NCBI GenBank assembly: GCA_930367205.1
Contig: OV884009.1
Coordinates: forward strand, 103,189,189-103,253,188
Origin: Acanthosoma haemorrhoidale
Taxonomy: Eukaryota; Arthropoda; Insecta; Hemiptera; Acanthosomatidae
Direction of reading: 5' to 3'
Length of the DNA stretch: 64,000 nucleotides
The notes under the pieces were generated by a model that saw only the letters and a list, made by a program, of their open reading frames with translations, did no database searches and had not been told where the DNA came from. Shown here piece after piece: positions 12,801-24,369 of the stretch. The stretch's first letter is position 1. Each line of letters starts with the position of its first letter. Position numbers and translations under genes: made by a program.

Positions 12801-14017
12801 CTTCGTCCCGCTAAAAATAGCACACCCTAGGAAAGAATCTCTTCCATGCAGACAACCGTCTCTGGGGCCCTACAAACATACCTAGTAGCGTCTCCCCCAG
12901 CGATCCAGATCGCCTCTTTCCGGTTCATACTCACCTTTGAGATCCAGGTGATTTTTGCCTACCCTCAGATAGCGAGTGTGAACTCGTGGTAATTCCAATA
13001 CCACGTAAACTACCTATAATCGATTTTTTTAATGACACTTCGCTTTAAAGCTCTTTTAGTTCCGAAAACGATTATTTCAATTTTATTTTAACGATTAACA
13101 GTCACGCTCTAATAGACAATTAGATATATTATTGCCGATCGACGGAGTTGTATTAAGATTCATTATCCGAATACTTTTTTCTAAAATTAGGGAAAAAAAT
13201 ATGTTAAGTATGGATTAATTTTATTTATTTTTTGGACAAACTTTTTATTGTAACAAATAAACATTAAATAATTATTAATGATAATAGGGATTTATTACTT
13301 TAAATAACGCTGGTCACATTGAACGGATCTATAGGCGATATCGCAATATAACGAAACAAGCAGCCCAGATGAGCCAAAAGGAAATTAAATAAAAATTGTG
13401 GACTGTATATAAGATGGTTTATAAACTGAATATGTTACACTACCATCAACCCATAATCGATTATATTAACAAATGAAATAAATAATAACACAAAGAAAAA
13501 GTGCCCACCCGCTGAAAAATACTAGTATTAAAACTAATAAAAATAACATATTAAGAACTAACAACAATAATTACAACTACAATTAATGGGCCCAAATGAA
13601 ATGAATTCTTAGAAATTTAATGTGTATTAATTGGCTAAATTAAATGAATATATTAGATAACATATATGTCCTAAAGCTGTCGTAATGAGCTGCATGCTCA
13701 AATTCAACTCCACCTGGAGATACTTGTCCAGCGACTTGTTTAATCTCCTAACTATATTATAAATAGAAACTGGTCCATCCGACTGCTGATATCCTGAAAT
13801 ATGTTGACTTATCAATTGGTCCACAGAACAAATGGAGTCATCAATTCTGAGATGTTACAATAAAATAAATAAACAAATTAAATATACCTGTATTTAAATC
13901 AAAGGGGTTTACACCAAAAACAAAAGATTCAATATGTAAGATTTTTTCTTTTAATTATTTTAAGAAAAATAAAATGGATACAAATCAGCAAACTGTTGTT
14001 TACAAAAACCTCGGCTT
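9836..14017. other. AT-rich region, no gene recognised
   Basis: No supported coding region was found. A 137-codon open frame near 10836 has no recognisable domain and is probably chance. A GC-richer island at about 12760-13010 stands out from its surroundings but matched nothing I know. A segment at about 13735-13828 (minus) recurs near 38190-38290 (plus). A motif at 10110-10140 recurs near 4842 and, inverted, near 44079. Confidence 0.4.
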
Positions 14018-14558
14018 CTGTGACAGTCGCAACCCCGTAACAGTTAATCACCATGCAACTCTGTCACAATCACAGTCGCAGCTCCTTCTCCTTTCTCTTC
14101 TCAGCATCGCTGGCCTGGCTGTGACAGTCACAACCCCTGTAGCTGGAGCAGTTAAGAGCTCGACCCTTTTCATTCTGCGACTCTGTCACAATCCTTCTCC
14201 TTCCTCTGTTTCGTCATACCAGCCTACCACTGTCCCTTCCTTTACTTCCCTCCCTTAGCTATATTTATGTATTAAAAATTTAAAAACATCAATTCCGGCT
14301 AATACCGAGCGTCGTAATACTAACCGTGAGATCATTGAAAAGATTTTTTGAAATATGACAATTTAAGTGTTGGGATGTTTATATGAGCACAAAGAAACAG
14401 CAATATTTATATACACATTTGTTTACTCTGAAAATCAAAAATTGACACAAAAATCAGGTAAAATTGAATGTGATAAAATTAATAAATTTATACGGGATAA
14501 ACCTAGTTACATATAAAACAATGAAGACATAAAATAATTAATTAGAATTAGAAAATAA
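14018..14558. repeat. repeat block, first copy (unoccupied by LINE)
   Basis: This block is nearly identical to 59139-59303 plus 63618-64000. The second copy is the same sequence interrupted by a LINE. The block contains an internal imperfect duplication, with GTGACAGTC and CTCTGTCACAATC each appearing twice. It then continues into AT-rich sequence. It lies immediately beside the C-terminal end of a hAT transposase relic on the minus strand, so it may be the 3' non-coding end of that hAT family. Confidence 0.85.
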
Positions 14559-14664
14559 TTTAATTAATTTTATTATTAAATTAAATCCCCAACTAAATTA
14601 ATTGTTAATTTCAATTTTATGGGAACTGCAAATATAATCTATTTTTATAACTTAATTTTAACAT

Positions 14665-16255
14665 TACTTAGTTTCACTCAAGTTATCCTGAGATGCTTTC
14701 TGAATTAAATAATCTTTCACTAGCGATTTCGCTTGACCAGCTTCGGTTTGCACAGAAAAACCGGACATCTTGAAGTGAGGGTCCAAAAACGTTGGAACTG
14801 ACAAGGAGCCACTGTGTTAGATTCCTCCGAAGTGCGCTGTTCTAATTATCTCACTTAACAGTAAGCTAATTGAGGGATTTAGATCAGTTAACTTTTTGTC
14901 AAGAAGGGGCTCCACCAGGCATTCAATGAGTCCGCTGGTTAGCTTATTGGCTTGCATTTATTGGTGTTTATTCGGCAGCTTGCAGTTATTGGTTAATACT
15001 ATCTAGCGTGAAGCCGGAGGAAAGCTTTAGGTATGTGCTAAATGTTTGTTTTAATTGTTTAAAAGCCTGGAGGATTGGGCATAATTTTATTTTTTTAAGC
15101 AACCATTCCTATTCTGTAAGTACAGGAAGGTCAGCATTGATGAATGCAATCGCTATTTTAATGGGAATTTCTGATTCAATTGGACAAGCAATCATATCCA
15201 ACATAGAATTCCACCGAGTTGTTATTGAATTCGTCAGCAAGTTTCAGCTAGGCTTAAGTGGAACTCTAAGTGGTAAAGAATTCTTTTGACTATTTCCAAC
15301 AAGCTCTTAATATGTTCTATATTTAGGGCTTTCTCAACAATTAAATGCAGCTTGAGAGCCGCCCAACCCATGTGTCTCCAGGATGTTTTTCAATGCTCCA
15401 GAAATATCAAAGGCGTCGGAAACCGCAAAAATATTTAGTCCCATTCCGTCAGTTATATTTTTTATTTATTTTGCCAAATTGTTGGTCGTGTACATCCTTG
15501 TCGTCGCTCGGCAATCCAGTAACACATTGACGAGCTTGCCTTTGGAAACAAAATGGGCTGTGTCACTAATATTGCTGACACTGCTTCTAGTTGTCCACCA
15601 ATCAGAGGTAATTGTTGTTTTCCGAGCTTTCTTTAACAACGATACTATTTTACTTCTGTATCCTCAAATTTAGCCGGTATTAAGGTTGTAGACATTTTAT
15701 TACGAGAAGGCAAAGGGTAAAATGAATTTAATGCTGCAACGAATTCTATGAATCCAATGTATTCATAGAAAAATGTTTAAAATTATTCATAAACAATAAC
15801 AGCAGTTTTTCGTCTATAAACTTTTTTTTTTTTTATATTTTGTCATTTTTATTTTTTTTTTTTTTTGGAATAAACTGCGTAATTGTGGTTAGTGCAGGGT
15901 CAGTACCTTTAAACAGATGCAGAGGACGTTCCAGCGCTTTTGGGAAATACGATTGGGCCCGTACTACAATTAAATACAGATCAAGGCTCTGATTGGTAGC
16001 AAACAATGATTTTTTAAACACAATATTCGATATTCTTACAGTGGGATGGTTGTGAGTAATTTGCTTTTTGAGATTAGAAGATGTTTTGTAACTGTCCTTG
16101 TTTTTGCATATAGTACATTTTGCATCCATCTGTTCAAAATGTTCCCAGATAGGGAGGGACCTTTCTTCACTCTTGGTTTGAATGATGGCATTTTGAAAAG
16201 CAATAAAATAAAAATTATTCACACTTTCACAACAACTTATATTTTCACTCATCAA
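14665..16255 (-). pseudogene. hAT-family transposase relic with BED zinc finger
   Basis: Reading the minus strand from 16255, the first 140 codons contain a BED-type zinc finger: SLPIWEHFEQMDAKCTICK, then a C-x2-C pair, TSSNLKKQ and a HNH pair. Further down come a hAT core stretch (LLKKARKTTITSDWWTT, AHFVSKGKLVNVLLD) at about 15690-15500, PLKPSLKLADEFNN near 15230, and the C-terminal signature VPTFLDPHFKMSGF near 14770. Several stops and frameshifts separate these pieces, so the gene is dead. In order, these parts match ZBED/hAT transposases of about 600 residues; roughly 530 codons' worth of sequence is present. No terminal inverted repeats were identified for this copy. Its right end abuts family X retrotransposon sequence at about 16333. 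Confidence 0.8.
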
Positions 16256-16332
16256 TTTTCAAACACTAACTGAACTAAAAAATACTGGAAAGAAAATATT
16301 CCGTATGCAAGAAAAAAAAATTAATCAAGAGA

Positions 16333-17270
16333 ACACAACAAATTTGGGTTGATGTCTCATCTAGGCCCGTCCCCAGAGCCTTTCGAAATAAGCTCTATCA
16401 ACACAATTGTAGGTTCAAGATCAACAAAAAAATAACTAAATTTGTTAGTAGACCACCTTACAAGATACACATTTATTCTAACCTCAAAAACCCAGAGTGC
16501 AAATGATTTTGTAAAAATAGTCATAAACATAACAGAAACGGAGGACATTGGTATGCTTCTGACTGATCAATACCCTGGAATCAATTCCAAAGAATTCAAG
16601 AAATTCTTAAAGACAAACGGACACCAATGATCTTCACAGCAGTAAATGCGCCATTCTCAAATGGCCTCAATGAAAGACTGAATCAAACATTAGTGAACGA
16701 AATCAGATGCAAAATAAACGAAAAAGACAAAAAGAGACCCTGGACAATAACATCTCAAGAATGTGTAAGTAAATATAATGATAATAATCACTCAGTCACT
16801 GGCTTTGCACCAAGACATCTTTTATATGGTATCAGTTTTACCAAATCAATTAAAGCAAGAAAAACCAAATAGTGACTGGATTGAAGACAGAAAAATAGCA
16901 CTTGAAAATACAATAAAATCACATAACTACAACTAAACACTATTCAACAAAAATCACAAATACTATTAATTTAATACAGAAGAGATGGTGTACGTAGAAA
17001 ATGGAAGCAAAGTAAACATGAAGAAATTAGATGAAAGGAAAATCGGAACATGTGAAATTGTTGAAAAAATTTTAAACTCAATATACAGAATAGATACAGG
17101 TATGTATACAAAAAAAAACAGAATCAAATCTTTTCCATATCACAAAACCTATTCCAGTTCCTACATTAGAAGAAGAAAAACAAGAAGGAACAGATATTTT
17201 AATGGAACAGATAAAATAAATAAATTTAACAAACATTTTGTTGTAAATTTTTATTCCCCAAGGGGGGAAA
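16333..17270 (+). pseudogene. integrase 3' fragment of LTR retrotransposon family X
   Basis: Plus-strand frames read INTIVGSRSTKK, LVDHLTRYTFILTSKTQS, LLTDQYPGINSKEFKKFL, then APFSNGLNERLNQTLVNEI and SVTGFAPRHLLYGI. This is the retroviral integrase core (second Asp in TDQYPG, Glu in GLNERLN). The C-terminal module follows (MVYVENGSKVNMKKLDERKIG). The same protein pieces occur in the longer family X copy at 27756-32340. Stops near 16440 and 16628 and the missing 5' part make it a pseudogene. It ends in a polypurine tract (AGGGGGGAAA, 17261-17270) just before its LTR. Confidence 0.82.
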
Positions 17271-17600
17271 TGTAAATAAAATGCATTCCTTTAATTTTTA
17301 TTTTTCCCCCGGTCCTTGTAATATAAGTAATGACTGCTTTACACAGCAGGGAAAAACTAAGGTTATGAAAAACTGTGTGTAGAGTTAATGTAATCATCAA
17401 AACTATATTAAAAGTTAAATAATAAAAATTGTTAAAGGCAATTGACATATTAAAGAATAAATTGTTTACAGACAGGTTTTGGGTAAATAGTGTGAATCAG
17501 TGTAAATAGAACTTATAACTAATGAAATAAAATCTTTGTTTACAGAGCAACACAACATAGTTTGTTTGATTTGTCAATCCTGATCAAGATAAATTATATA
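17271..17600 (+). repeat. 3' LTR of truncated family X copy
   Basis: The sequence starts TGTAAATAAAATGC straight after the polypurine tract. It contains GAAATAAAATCTTTGTTTACAG near its end, comparable to GAAATAAAGG and CTTTGTTTACAGG in the other family X LTRs. The right end, near ATTATATA at 17600, is set by analogy with the copies ending in ATTATA and is approximate. Confidence 0.65.
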
Positions 17601-18249
17601 ATATATAAAGTTAAAGAATATGTTTATTCCTTAACAAAATTTACAATGTTTCATTACATGATAGACAAAGAGATAGATGTTTATATTTGTAAAGAAAATT
17701 CAAAACATAAAGAATAATAAAACAAAATATAATACTCTTTGGTACAGAATCCCTCTTTCAGTATAAATTAATTACATAAATATTATCTTTTGAAAAATTT
17801 ATTTAGTTTATTATATCATAATCCATATAATATTTAATAGTTAACCGCCGCTAAATTAAACATATTTATTGGTGAAATAACATATACAGTAGTCAATGGG
17901 GTGTTGGTATTAATGCAATATATTAAGAACTGGTGATATACCTACAATTAAAACATATGTTTAATATGCACAGGCACTTCCTTCCAAGGCATTTTACAAA
18001 AATGCAAACATATTAGTGATGATAGTAAACTATAGTTATTGCACTATCTTACATGGATCCAGAATTCCACAGCTTATACAGTATAAGAATGGGTATCTGT
18101 GATACGTCAAGATCATGTGATATTTTAATCATGACTCATTTTAAACCAATAACAATATACTTCACTGCTCGTCATTGAGAGTTTCACTGAGCAGAGCAAA
18201 TCACACATAAAACAATTGGTAGATGAACAGAATAATGGATATCATCAGC

Positions 18250-19100
18250 AGTGCAATATGGTTCTAGTGCTTAATTAGATCATAAAGATGCCTCCAAAAC
18301 TACTGTAGGGTTGTTATCATCCTGCAGGAATTCCAAAATCTTCTACAACTCATTCATTCTTGTCTTGGGAAGATCTTACTTTTAGAAGCCCATTCTAGAC
18401 TTAGATACCGAGGACTAGACAAAATACTGAACTTTATGGACTGCTCACAGTTTAGACTGAAACCACCTAGTTAAAACAGTGGAAATAGTGCAAACACCTA
18501 AGACAAGGATACACTTGGACTTTGTTGGGTCAATTAAGAGTAATTGGTGATGGCACTTCAAAGTGGTTAGAATACTTTCTAACAAGTAATATATTTGTGA
18601 GCTTTTTCTTTTAAGATTGATTTACTAGATATACCACTAATGTGGCAACATGATTATCAGCACTTAATTTGAACAACATTTAACATGTTTGGAAATTTGC
18701 TATCTCATAGAAGACACCTACATTATCCAGAATCTAATGGATAGACAGAAAGTAGAGTAATACCTTTTTGAAAATGTTCGTAAATTTAGGAATACCTTAG
18801 ATTCCACAACAAATCTAGCTGCTTCTTGGAAGGCTACTCCACATCTTACTGGGTTTTGTAATACCCCTACCACCCAGCCAAAAATACGGACTCTGTGCAC
18901 TGGATTACAAGGTAAATTATGAACATATGTGTGTACATGGTGCTGATATATTTCAGGTGAAACGCCAGAAAGAACCATCAGTTGCCATGGAAAGCAATTA
19001 ACTCCCCTTGTGAGGTTTTACGGAAATTCAGAACATATAATGTTCTACAGAGGGTCAGGAGAAAATCCTCGCCATAAACAAGATCTGGTGCCTAAGCAGG
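18250..19100 (+). pseudogene. heavily decayed Ty3/gypsy-type integrase relic
   Basis: Three conserved integrase pieces appear in order on the plus strand: HLDFVGSIK near 18510, HYPESNG-stop-TES near 18720 (equivalent to YHPESNGQTER), and SWKATPHLTGFCNTPTT near 18820-18880. The frames between them are full of stops. No LTRs could be assigned. Everything outside these motifs is inference from position. Confidence 0.6.
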
Positions 19101-19339
19101 TAACACCAGTGTAAAAGTCTTTGGATAAAACACAGAAGTTCTCAGTGCTACTAACCTTAGTAAGGGAAGAGGTGTTGTACATAATGAAACGATTTAAATG
19201 TTTCTTAACAATTATGACAGTATGTATTGCCAAGTATTTTTTTAAATATTTAAACAAACCAAACAAGTATTTACCACTTAGTGCTGACATTAGTAATTCT
19301 GAAGAGTGTATTTTCAATGATCTATCAGTACATTTATGA

Positions 19340-20059
19340 AGTTACATAAATCATAATGTCAGTAATATTTACACTGCTACAGAATGGCATTAGCTTTTAT
19401 ACTGCACTGATATTGAAGAATCTAAACAAATTGTAATTTTTCTTATAATTTATCCTTGAGCAGACCAATAACATGATTTTCTATGACTGACTTCACTGTA
19501 AACAAAAATGAAGATATAAATGAAATATATCATAAATTAAAATCATATTAAAACATACATAATGCATGATATAGGAGGAAGACATGAGGTTCCAACTCAT
19601 AAAGTTATGAGGGCTAGATCCCCTTTATCATGCAGTCAAAATAAAGACCAGAGGCAAGCATTTTTAGTTTTATAGGTAATATGGAAAAGCCATAATTATT
19701 TCGGTCTTCCCTGGTAAGAACAATTGCAGTTCTAAACCAGTTGATGCTAACAATTGTATAGCACGTAAACATGATTTGTTATTTAAATTTAATGATATAC
19801 ATACAGCTGATGCCATTTCAATAACCGAATCCGAATGCACTATAAACAATTGTGCTAACACCATTTTATTTTATTTTTTCAATAATTTTTGAATAATTTG
19901 AACTCAACTTTCTTTGAATTATTTTAGTTAAGTTCAAATAAGTTTAAATATTATCTGTTATAACTGTATTATGTTACTAAGGGAACCTTCCCTTTCAAAG
20001 AATCATTTGTATTATGCTTTTGAAAGCAACAATCCAATTAGTCTGAATAATCCCATCTT
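19340..20059. other. AT-rich intergenic sequence; possible retroelement debris
   Basis: No supported gene. A stretch near 19700-19860 retains a plus-strand frame resembling the protease or flanking region of a retroelement, but too weakly to name. Confidence 0.3.
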
Positions 20060-20790
20060 CAAATAGCCTTTAGATTAAGATTTATCATTATGGTCAAATT
20101 TTTACCTGGGTTATGTTGTATTGATACAAAGAAAAGAAGTCTGAATGACTTAAACACAAAGCACCAACATTGGGGCACAAGATCCGCTAATACAAGAGGA
20201 CGTGCTTTGCTGTCTGCACTCACACAGAAACATTGCTCCACTATCTCTCCTGACACACCCACCTATTGGCCATCGGATCCCAACTGATCTCCTTGACTTC
20301 TTTTACAATAGTTTAGGAACACTAAACTATTCACTTACACGCCTCAATGACCTATCCTCCAATCATAGCCCTTTGATTCTAACCATTTCCCAAAGACCAA
20401 TTCACAAACTGCCTCCTCCTTCTTTTATTAGGAGTCCAGTCGATTGAGATAACTTCCGCCAGCTTCTTACAGATTCCGTTGAACTCAAAGTATCCCTGAA
20501 AACATCCCAAGACCTAGGCGATGGTGATCAGTTCAATAAGTCAACATTAGAATTTAAAGTTTATCAATGTAGATACATTTGTAAGTTTATAGTTTTGTAA
20601 GATCTATTCATTGTAATAAAGAAAGTTTATTTTCTAAATAAATTTCTTTAGTTTGAATTCATTATCATTTTCTTTATTCTTCTATCACCTAGCACATACA
20701 CTATATGTGCTTATTAGCTTGAATTCAGTCTTATTTTCTTTTTGTCAATACAACATAACCCAGGTAAAAATTTGACCATAACGATTAACC
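20060..20790. repeat. fold-back structure: long inverted repeat flanking a LINE fragment
   Basis: The stretch 20089-20124 (starting ATGGTCAAATTTTTACCTGG) reappears as its reverse complement at about 20746-20782. The match is perfect over about 33 bases and imperfect homology extends outward and inward to about 80 bases. The arms enclose about 620 bases that include a LINE endonuclease fragment. Confidence 0.8.
20140..20560 (+). mobile_element. LINE endonuclease fragment
   Basis: Plus-strand frames read DLNTKHQHWGTRSANTRGRALL, STISPDTPTYWPSD and, after a frameshift, LNDLSSNHSPLILTIS. These are the central and last catalytic blocks of a Jockey-type APE endonuclease (GDxNAKHxxWGS and SDHxP; here the SDH reads SNH). 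The remainder of the element is absent. It lies inside the inverted-repeat structure at 20060-20790. Confidence 0.78.
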
Positions 20791-21343
20791 TTTAACTGTA
20801 TAAATTCAGTAACCGATAAAAATTATTTAGCCAGTGAATTCTTGGCTCCCCCGTTTTTTTCATGGTTCACCCCAATGGGTCTGGTCATGGTTCACACAGC
20901 CCCATGAAGATAAATGAATAGCTACTTGAATAAAGAAGTAGTGAATTCGATGTAGAAAACCGCCATTAAAGTTTAGAGATAACCATCCCAAGCACCTAAC
21001 ATGCAACAACCTCAGCATCACCAACAAACTACGGCAACAGCCTACGATTGGCCCTGCCTTTTCATGAGCCATGTTATGCAAAACACTAAGACTTCTTTTA
21101 TCTTTGGATAGCTCTAGCTCTTTAATTTTTTAACTTTAAAAGAAATGGCAACCTTAAAATTATGGTATACTAAAAAAAATTTAATTTCCCATAATAAATA
21201 ATGTAATAATCATAATAAGTAAGTTGTTGGGAGGGGGGGAGGAAATAGGATAATACTCAAGTACCAAGGCTTGTGAAAAAAAAAAAAAAATCTGTTTAGT
21301 TAATTAAGGAGTTATATATCTATTCAATGAAAAAAATGCTTAC

Positions 21344-21476
21344 CCTGACTATAATCTTTAAATACTGCAAAAGAGTAACAGTTTGGTTCAAACATCAATG
21401 CTCCACTTTGAAGTAACTCATAAGCAGCATGAGAATGGTTTCCATTAATAGCATAAATAAGAGGTGAAAACCCGTC
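21344..21476 (-). CDS. RFXANK: RFXANK/ANKRA2 homolog, coding exon 4 (ankyrin repeat)
   Basis: The minus-strand exon has an acceptor ATTTTAG before 21476 and a donor GTAAGC at 21343-21338. It enters in phase 0 and leaves in phase 1, encoding 44 whole codons: DGFSPLIYAINGNHSHAAYE, then LLQSGALMFEPN and FAVFKDYSQ. It corresponds to the last ankyrin repeat of RFXANK/ANKRA2, where the family has a GGTPLLYAVxGNH block. The preceding exon (35306-35529) ends in phase 0, so the two join cleanly across an intron of 13.8 kb filled with transposons. The family normally continues about 20-30 residues beyond this point; that final exon was not found below 21344. If splicing failed, translation would stop five codons later. 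Confidence 0.85.
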
Positions 21477-21568
21477 CTAAAATAACCAAAACTAGTAAGT
21501 CAACTATGTCACATAAAACAAAAAAAATAAAAAATAAATAAACAACAATAAATTATAATTTCATTATA

Positions 21569-23129
21569 CACTGACAGGCAAAAAATTCCACCCACCTGAT
21601 TTTTTTGTTTTCATCTCAAAATATTTCTGCTTTGGATTGGTCAATTTTTTTTATGTATAAATATGTAATTATTTTATTTGTTTTCAATTAGAAATGTCAA
21701 TATAGAGGATAGTAACCCATAATCCTTAATTCAATGAAAGGACTGTCGTCCCCAATGTTTACTTTCCATGGAAATAAAAATGTTTATTCAGTGTCATTTG
21801 CTTTCTGGTGCAGCAAATTTCTTAGTTTTCGGCTCCGATATTTTAATTTTCTCAATTTTAAGTTTAAAAATGCCTCTTAATGCTGAGGATGTTGCATGTG
21901 GTGTGGCACTTACTGATGATGGACGTTCCATTAGATATGCAACCAATGCAATCGGAGTTCCCTATGAAAAACTCTACGAGACACCATCAGGCGTTTTCGA
22001 GAAACTGGGTCTTACCATAGAGGGGCCGGTTCTGGACGGCCTAGGGCAACAGAACCACAGGATGACCGGTTTCTTACTTTAAGAATTTTAGGAAACTGGC
22101 ACCTTACCATTGTTCAAGCAATTCATCAGCTCCAAGAAGTTCGAGGTGTGAAAATTTCTGAACGTACTGCTCGGAGAAGATTAAATGAGTATGGACTAAT
22201 GGCTTTTCGCCCAGTAAGAGGACCAGAATTGACCAGAACTCACAGAGTTACACGGCTGGCTTTTGCTCGAGAACACAGTCATTGGACTATGGACGAATGG
22301 TGTGCTGTACTTTTTACAGATGAATCTAGATTTGCTCTACGATCTCCAGACGGGAGTGAAAGGGTGTGGAGAAGAAGAAATGAAAGGTATGCAGCCTGTA
22401 ATTTCACCCAGAGCCAACCTTTTCAACATGGTTCCTTAATGGTGTGGGCTGGGATTTCAATGGAGTGCCGCACAGAATTGGTTGTTGTTCGTGGAGGGTC
22501 TTTGATGGCCACTCGCTATGTAGATGAGATTTTGGAACCTCATGTGTTGCTTATCCTCATCGAAATCAGCAATCATTCATTTCTAATGCACGTACACATT
22601 TTGCTCGCATAGTACAGTTGTTCCTTCATCAGCACAACATTGAGGTCTTAGCCTGGCCAGCACGTTCTCCAGATTAGAACCCTGTCGAGCATTTATGGGA
22701 TAACCTCGGAAGACGAATAAGAGCGCGTTCAGCACTTCCTGATACATTGCAGGACCTTAAAAGGGCTTTTCGGGAAGAATGGGCTAACCGTCAGCAAAGG
22801 GACATTTCCCGACTGGTGAAAAGTATGTCGAGGCGCCTTCAAGAAGTAATAAAGGCAAGAGGAGGAAATACGCGCTATTAAATGATCCTGTCATTAATTA
22901 TTTTTAGGAGAAAAATGGTTATTTTTCAATTTTTTTTTCATGTTTCTTAGCAGTTCACATTTTGATTTTAAATTTTTAAACAAAGACTCATTAATAAACG
23001 TTAAAAACCTTATTAAAGGTAAAAAAGATTTTATAAATTCAATAAATAATAAGTATTATATACAATTACCATGTATTATATACAAATACAATTTTTTTAC
23101 AAGTGGGTGGAATTTCTTGCCTGTCAGTG
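21569..23129 (+). mobile_element. Tc1/mariner-like transposon with complete inverted termini
   Basis: The left end CACTGACAGGCAAAAAATTC and the inverted right end CACTGACAGGCAAGAAATTC match at 28 of 30 positions and are flanked on both sides by TA (21567-21568, 23130-23131), the target site of this superfamily. The 1561-bp body holds a transposase pseudogene. It sits in the intron between exons 3 and 4 of the RFXANK-like gene, opposite in orientation to it. Confidence 0.95.
21870..22881 (+). pseudogene. Tc1-like transposase, inactivated
   Basis: An N-terminal DNA-binding region (MPLNAEDVACGVALTDDGRS) starts near 21870. It is followed by ISERTARRRLNEYGL and FRPVRGPELT near 22150-22230, the catalytic block VLFTDESRFAL near 22310 with the first Asp, QHGSLMVWAGIS near 22425, and the C-terminal WPARSPD-stop-NPVEHLWDNL near 22650-22700 with the last catalytic residue region. 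It ends ARGGNTRY at 22881. Frameshifts lie near 22085-22145 and 22540 (where the QDNA-type second catalytic block is lost), and a TAG replaces a codon right after the third acidic residue. Order and motifs match Tc1-type transposases of about 340 residues. Confidence 0.9.
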
Positions 23130-23639
23130 TATTTAAAAATTAAAAACACTCAGATTTACAGCATATTCACAGTTTTCAATAACATTCTCAGCACTTAAAA
23201 AATGTTACCAAGAAAAAAAAACATCTATTTATTACAGAAATGTCGTGTTAATGTGTGGTTCATCTGATTTAATTCAAGCAATGATTTATTTGGATGTAAT
23301 AAATATTATTTAAACTGCTCAAAAGTGGATGGGGGGGTGTTTATTTAATTATTTACTTAGATGTCTGTGCATGCACTATAAAATTATAACAGGTTTCTAG
23401 ATTACTCTGACATTAAACATTTTTTATGGCCAGTTGAAGGAAGTTGTTTTCAATGTAGACTATATTAACAAATAATATTCAGGAGTTATTCATGACAGAC
23501 TTAGTTTCATGTGAGTGGAATACTTTAATTTTGAGCATTCAGTGTCAGTTCTAGACAGTGTTAACATGGCTAACATAGGGTTGGTTATAAGGCATGTTGG
23601 GAAGCTGGCTGGAGAAGAGGTAGTTCAGGTAGTTCAGCT

Positions 23640-24360
23640 ACACCTCATAACTCTCTCGGCAGCTCATTGATTAGGAGCTTCATTTCTGATCCTACCTGAA
23701 ATTCTGACCTCTTTAATTTCCTCTTCTACAATAGTTTTTAAACACTTAACTATTCCATTGCATGGCATGGTGGCCTCAAAGGCCACTGCTTTTAAATGTT
23801 TCCTCAAGAATAATTTACAAATTCCCCTTCCTTCATTTATTAGGGGCCTAGTATTCAGAAGGACCTCTTCTGTCAGTTACTAAACAAATCTGAAATCATC
23901 AAAATTTTTGTATGAACATATGAGTACACCTAGATATGCTGTGAAGTGTTCACTACTTCAGTCTGGTGATCTGCTTGGGACACTACTGTCATCCAAAATC
24001 TTGCAAAGAGAATCCTTTACATTAGCATTTCATGAGTTTATCAAAGCTATATGCCAACTTAGAAGCCTATGGCGAAGAGCCCCACCACCCTGCTAATCAC
24101 CACTCTTACATTCAAACTGCAGGGTAATAAAGTAGCATTTGTCATCCTTTTGATCCTAATCCTTAAATTCCCACTTATCCTCCTTGCTTGCCCAGGATAT
24201 GGATAGTATATCCAGGTCCCTTTGTAGTGGGACTAAAATATCAACTGATTTCATACCCACTCACATCAGGCATAAGAATTTGCAGTGCATCTTTCTGGTA
24301 GTTTCACACCTAACCTTAATCTTCAGAACCCTTTTCATACCACAGCTGTTGACTAATTTC
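23640..24360 (+). mobile_element. LINE endonuclease fragment, decayed
   Basis: The stretch 23640-23900 is a diverged copy of the LINE endonuclease fragment at 20230-20470, sharing CTACAATAGTTT, the AACTATTC block and TTTATTAGG motifs in order. Sequence to 24360 has no clear frame. It appears separate from the LINE starting near 24370, since an ORF1-like tail follows it. Confidence 0.55.
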
Positions 24361-24369
24361 TCACTTCAA

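Noticed and set aside
12760..13010. GC-richer island
   Set aside because: No frame, repeat or RNA motif recognised; composition alone does not support a call.
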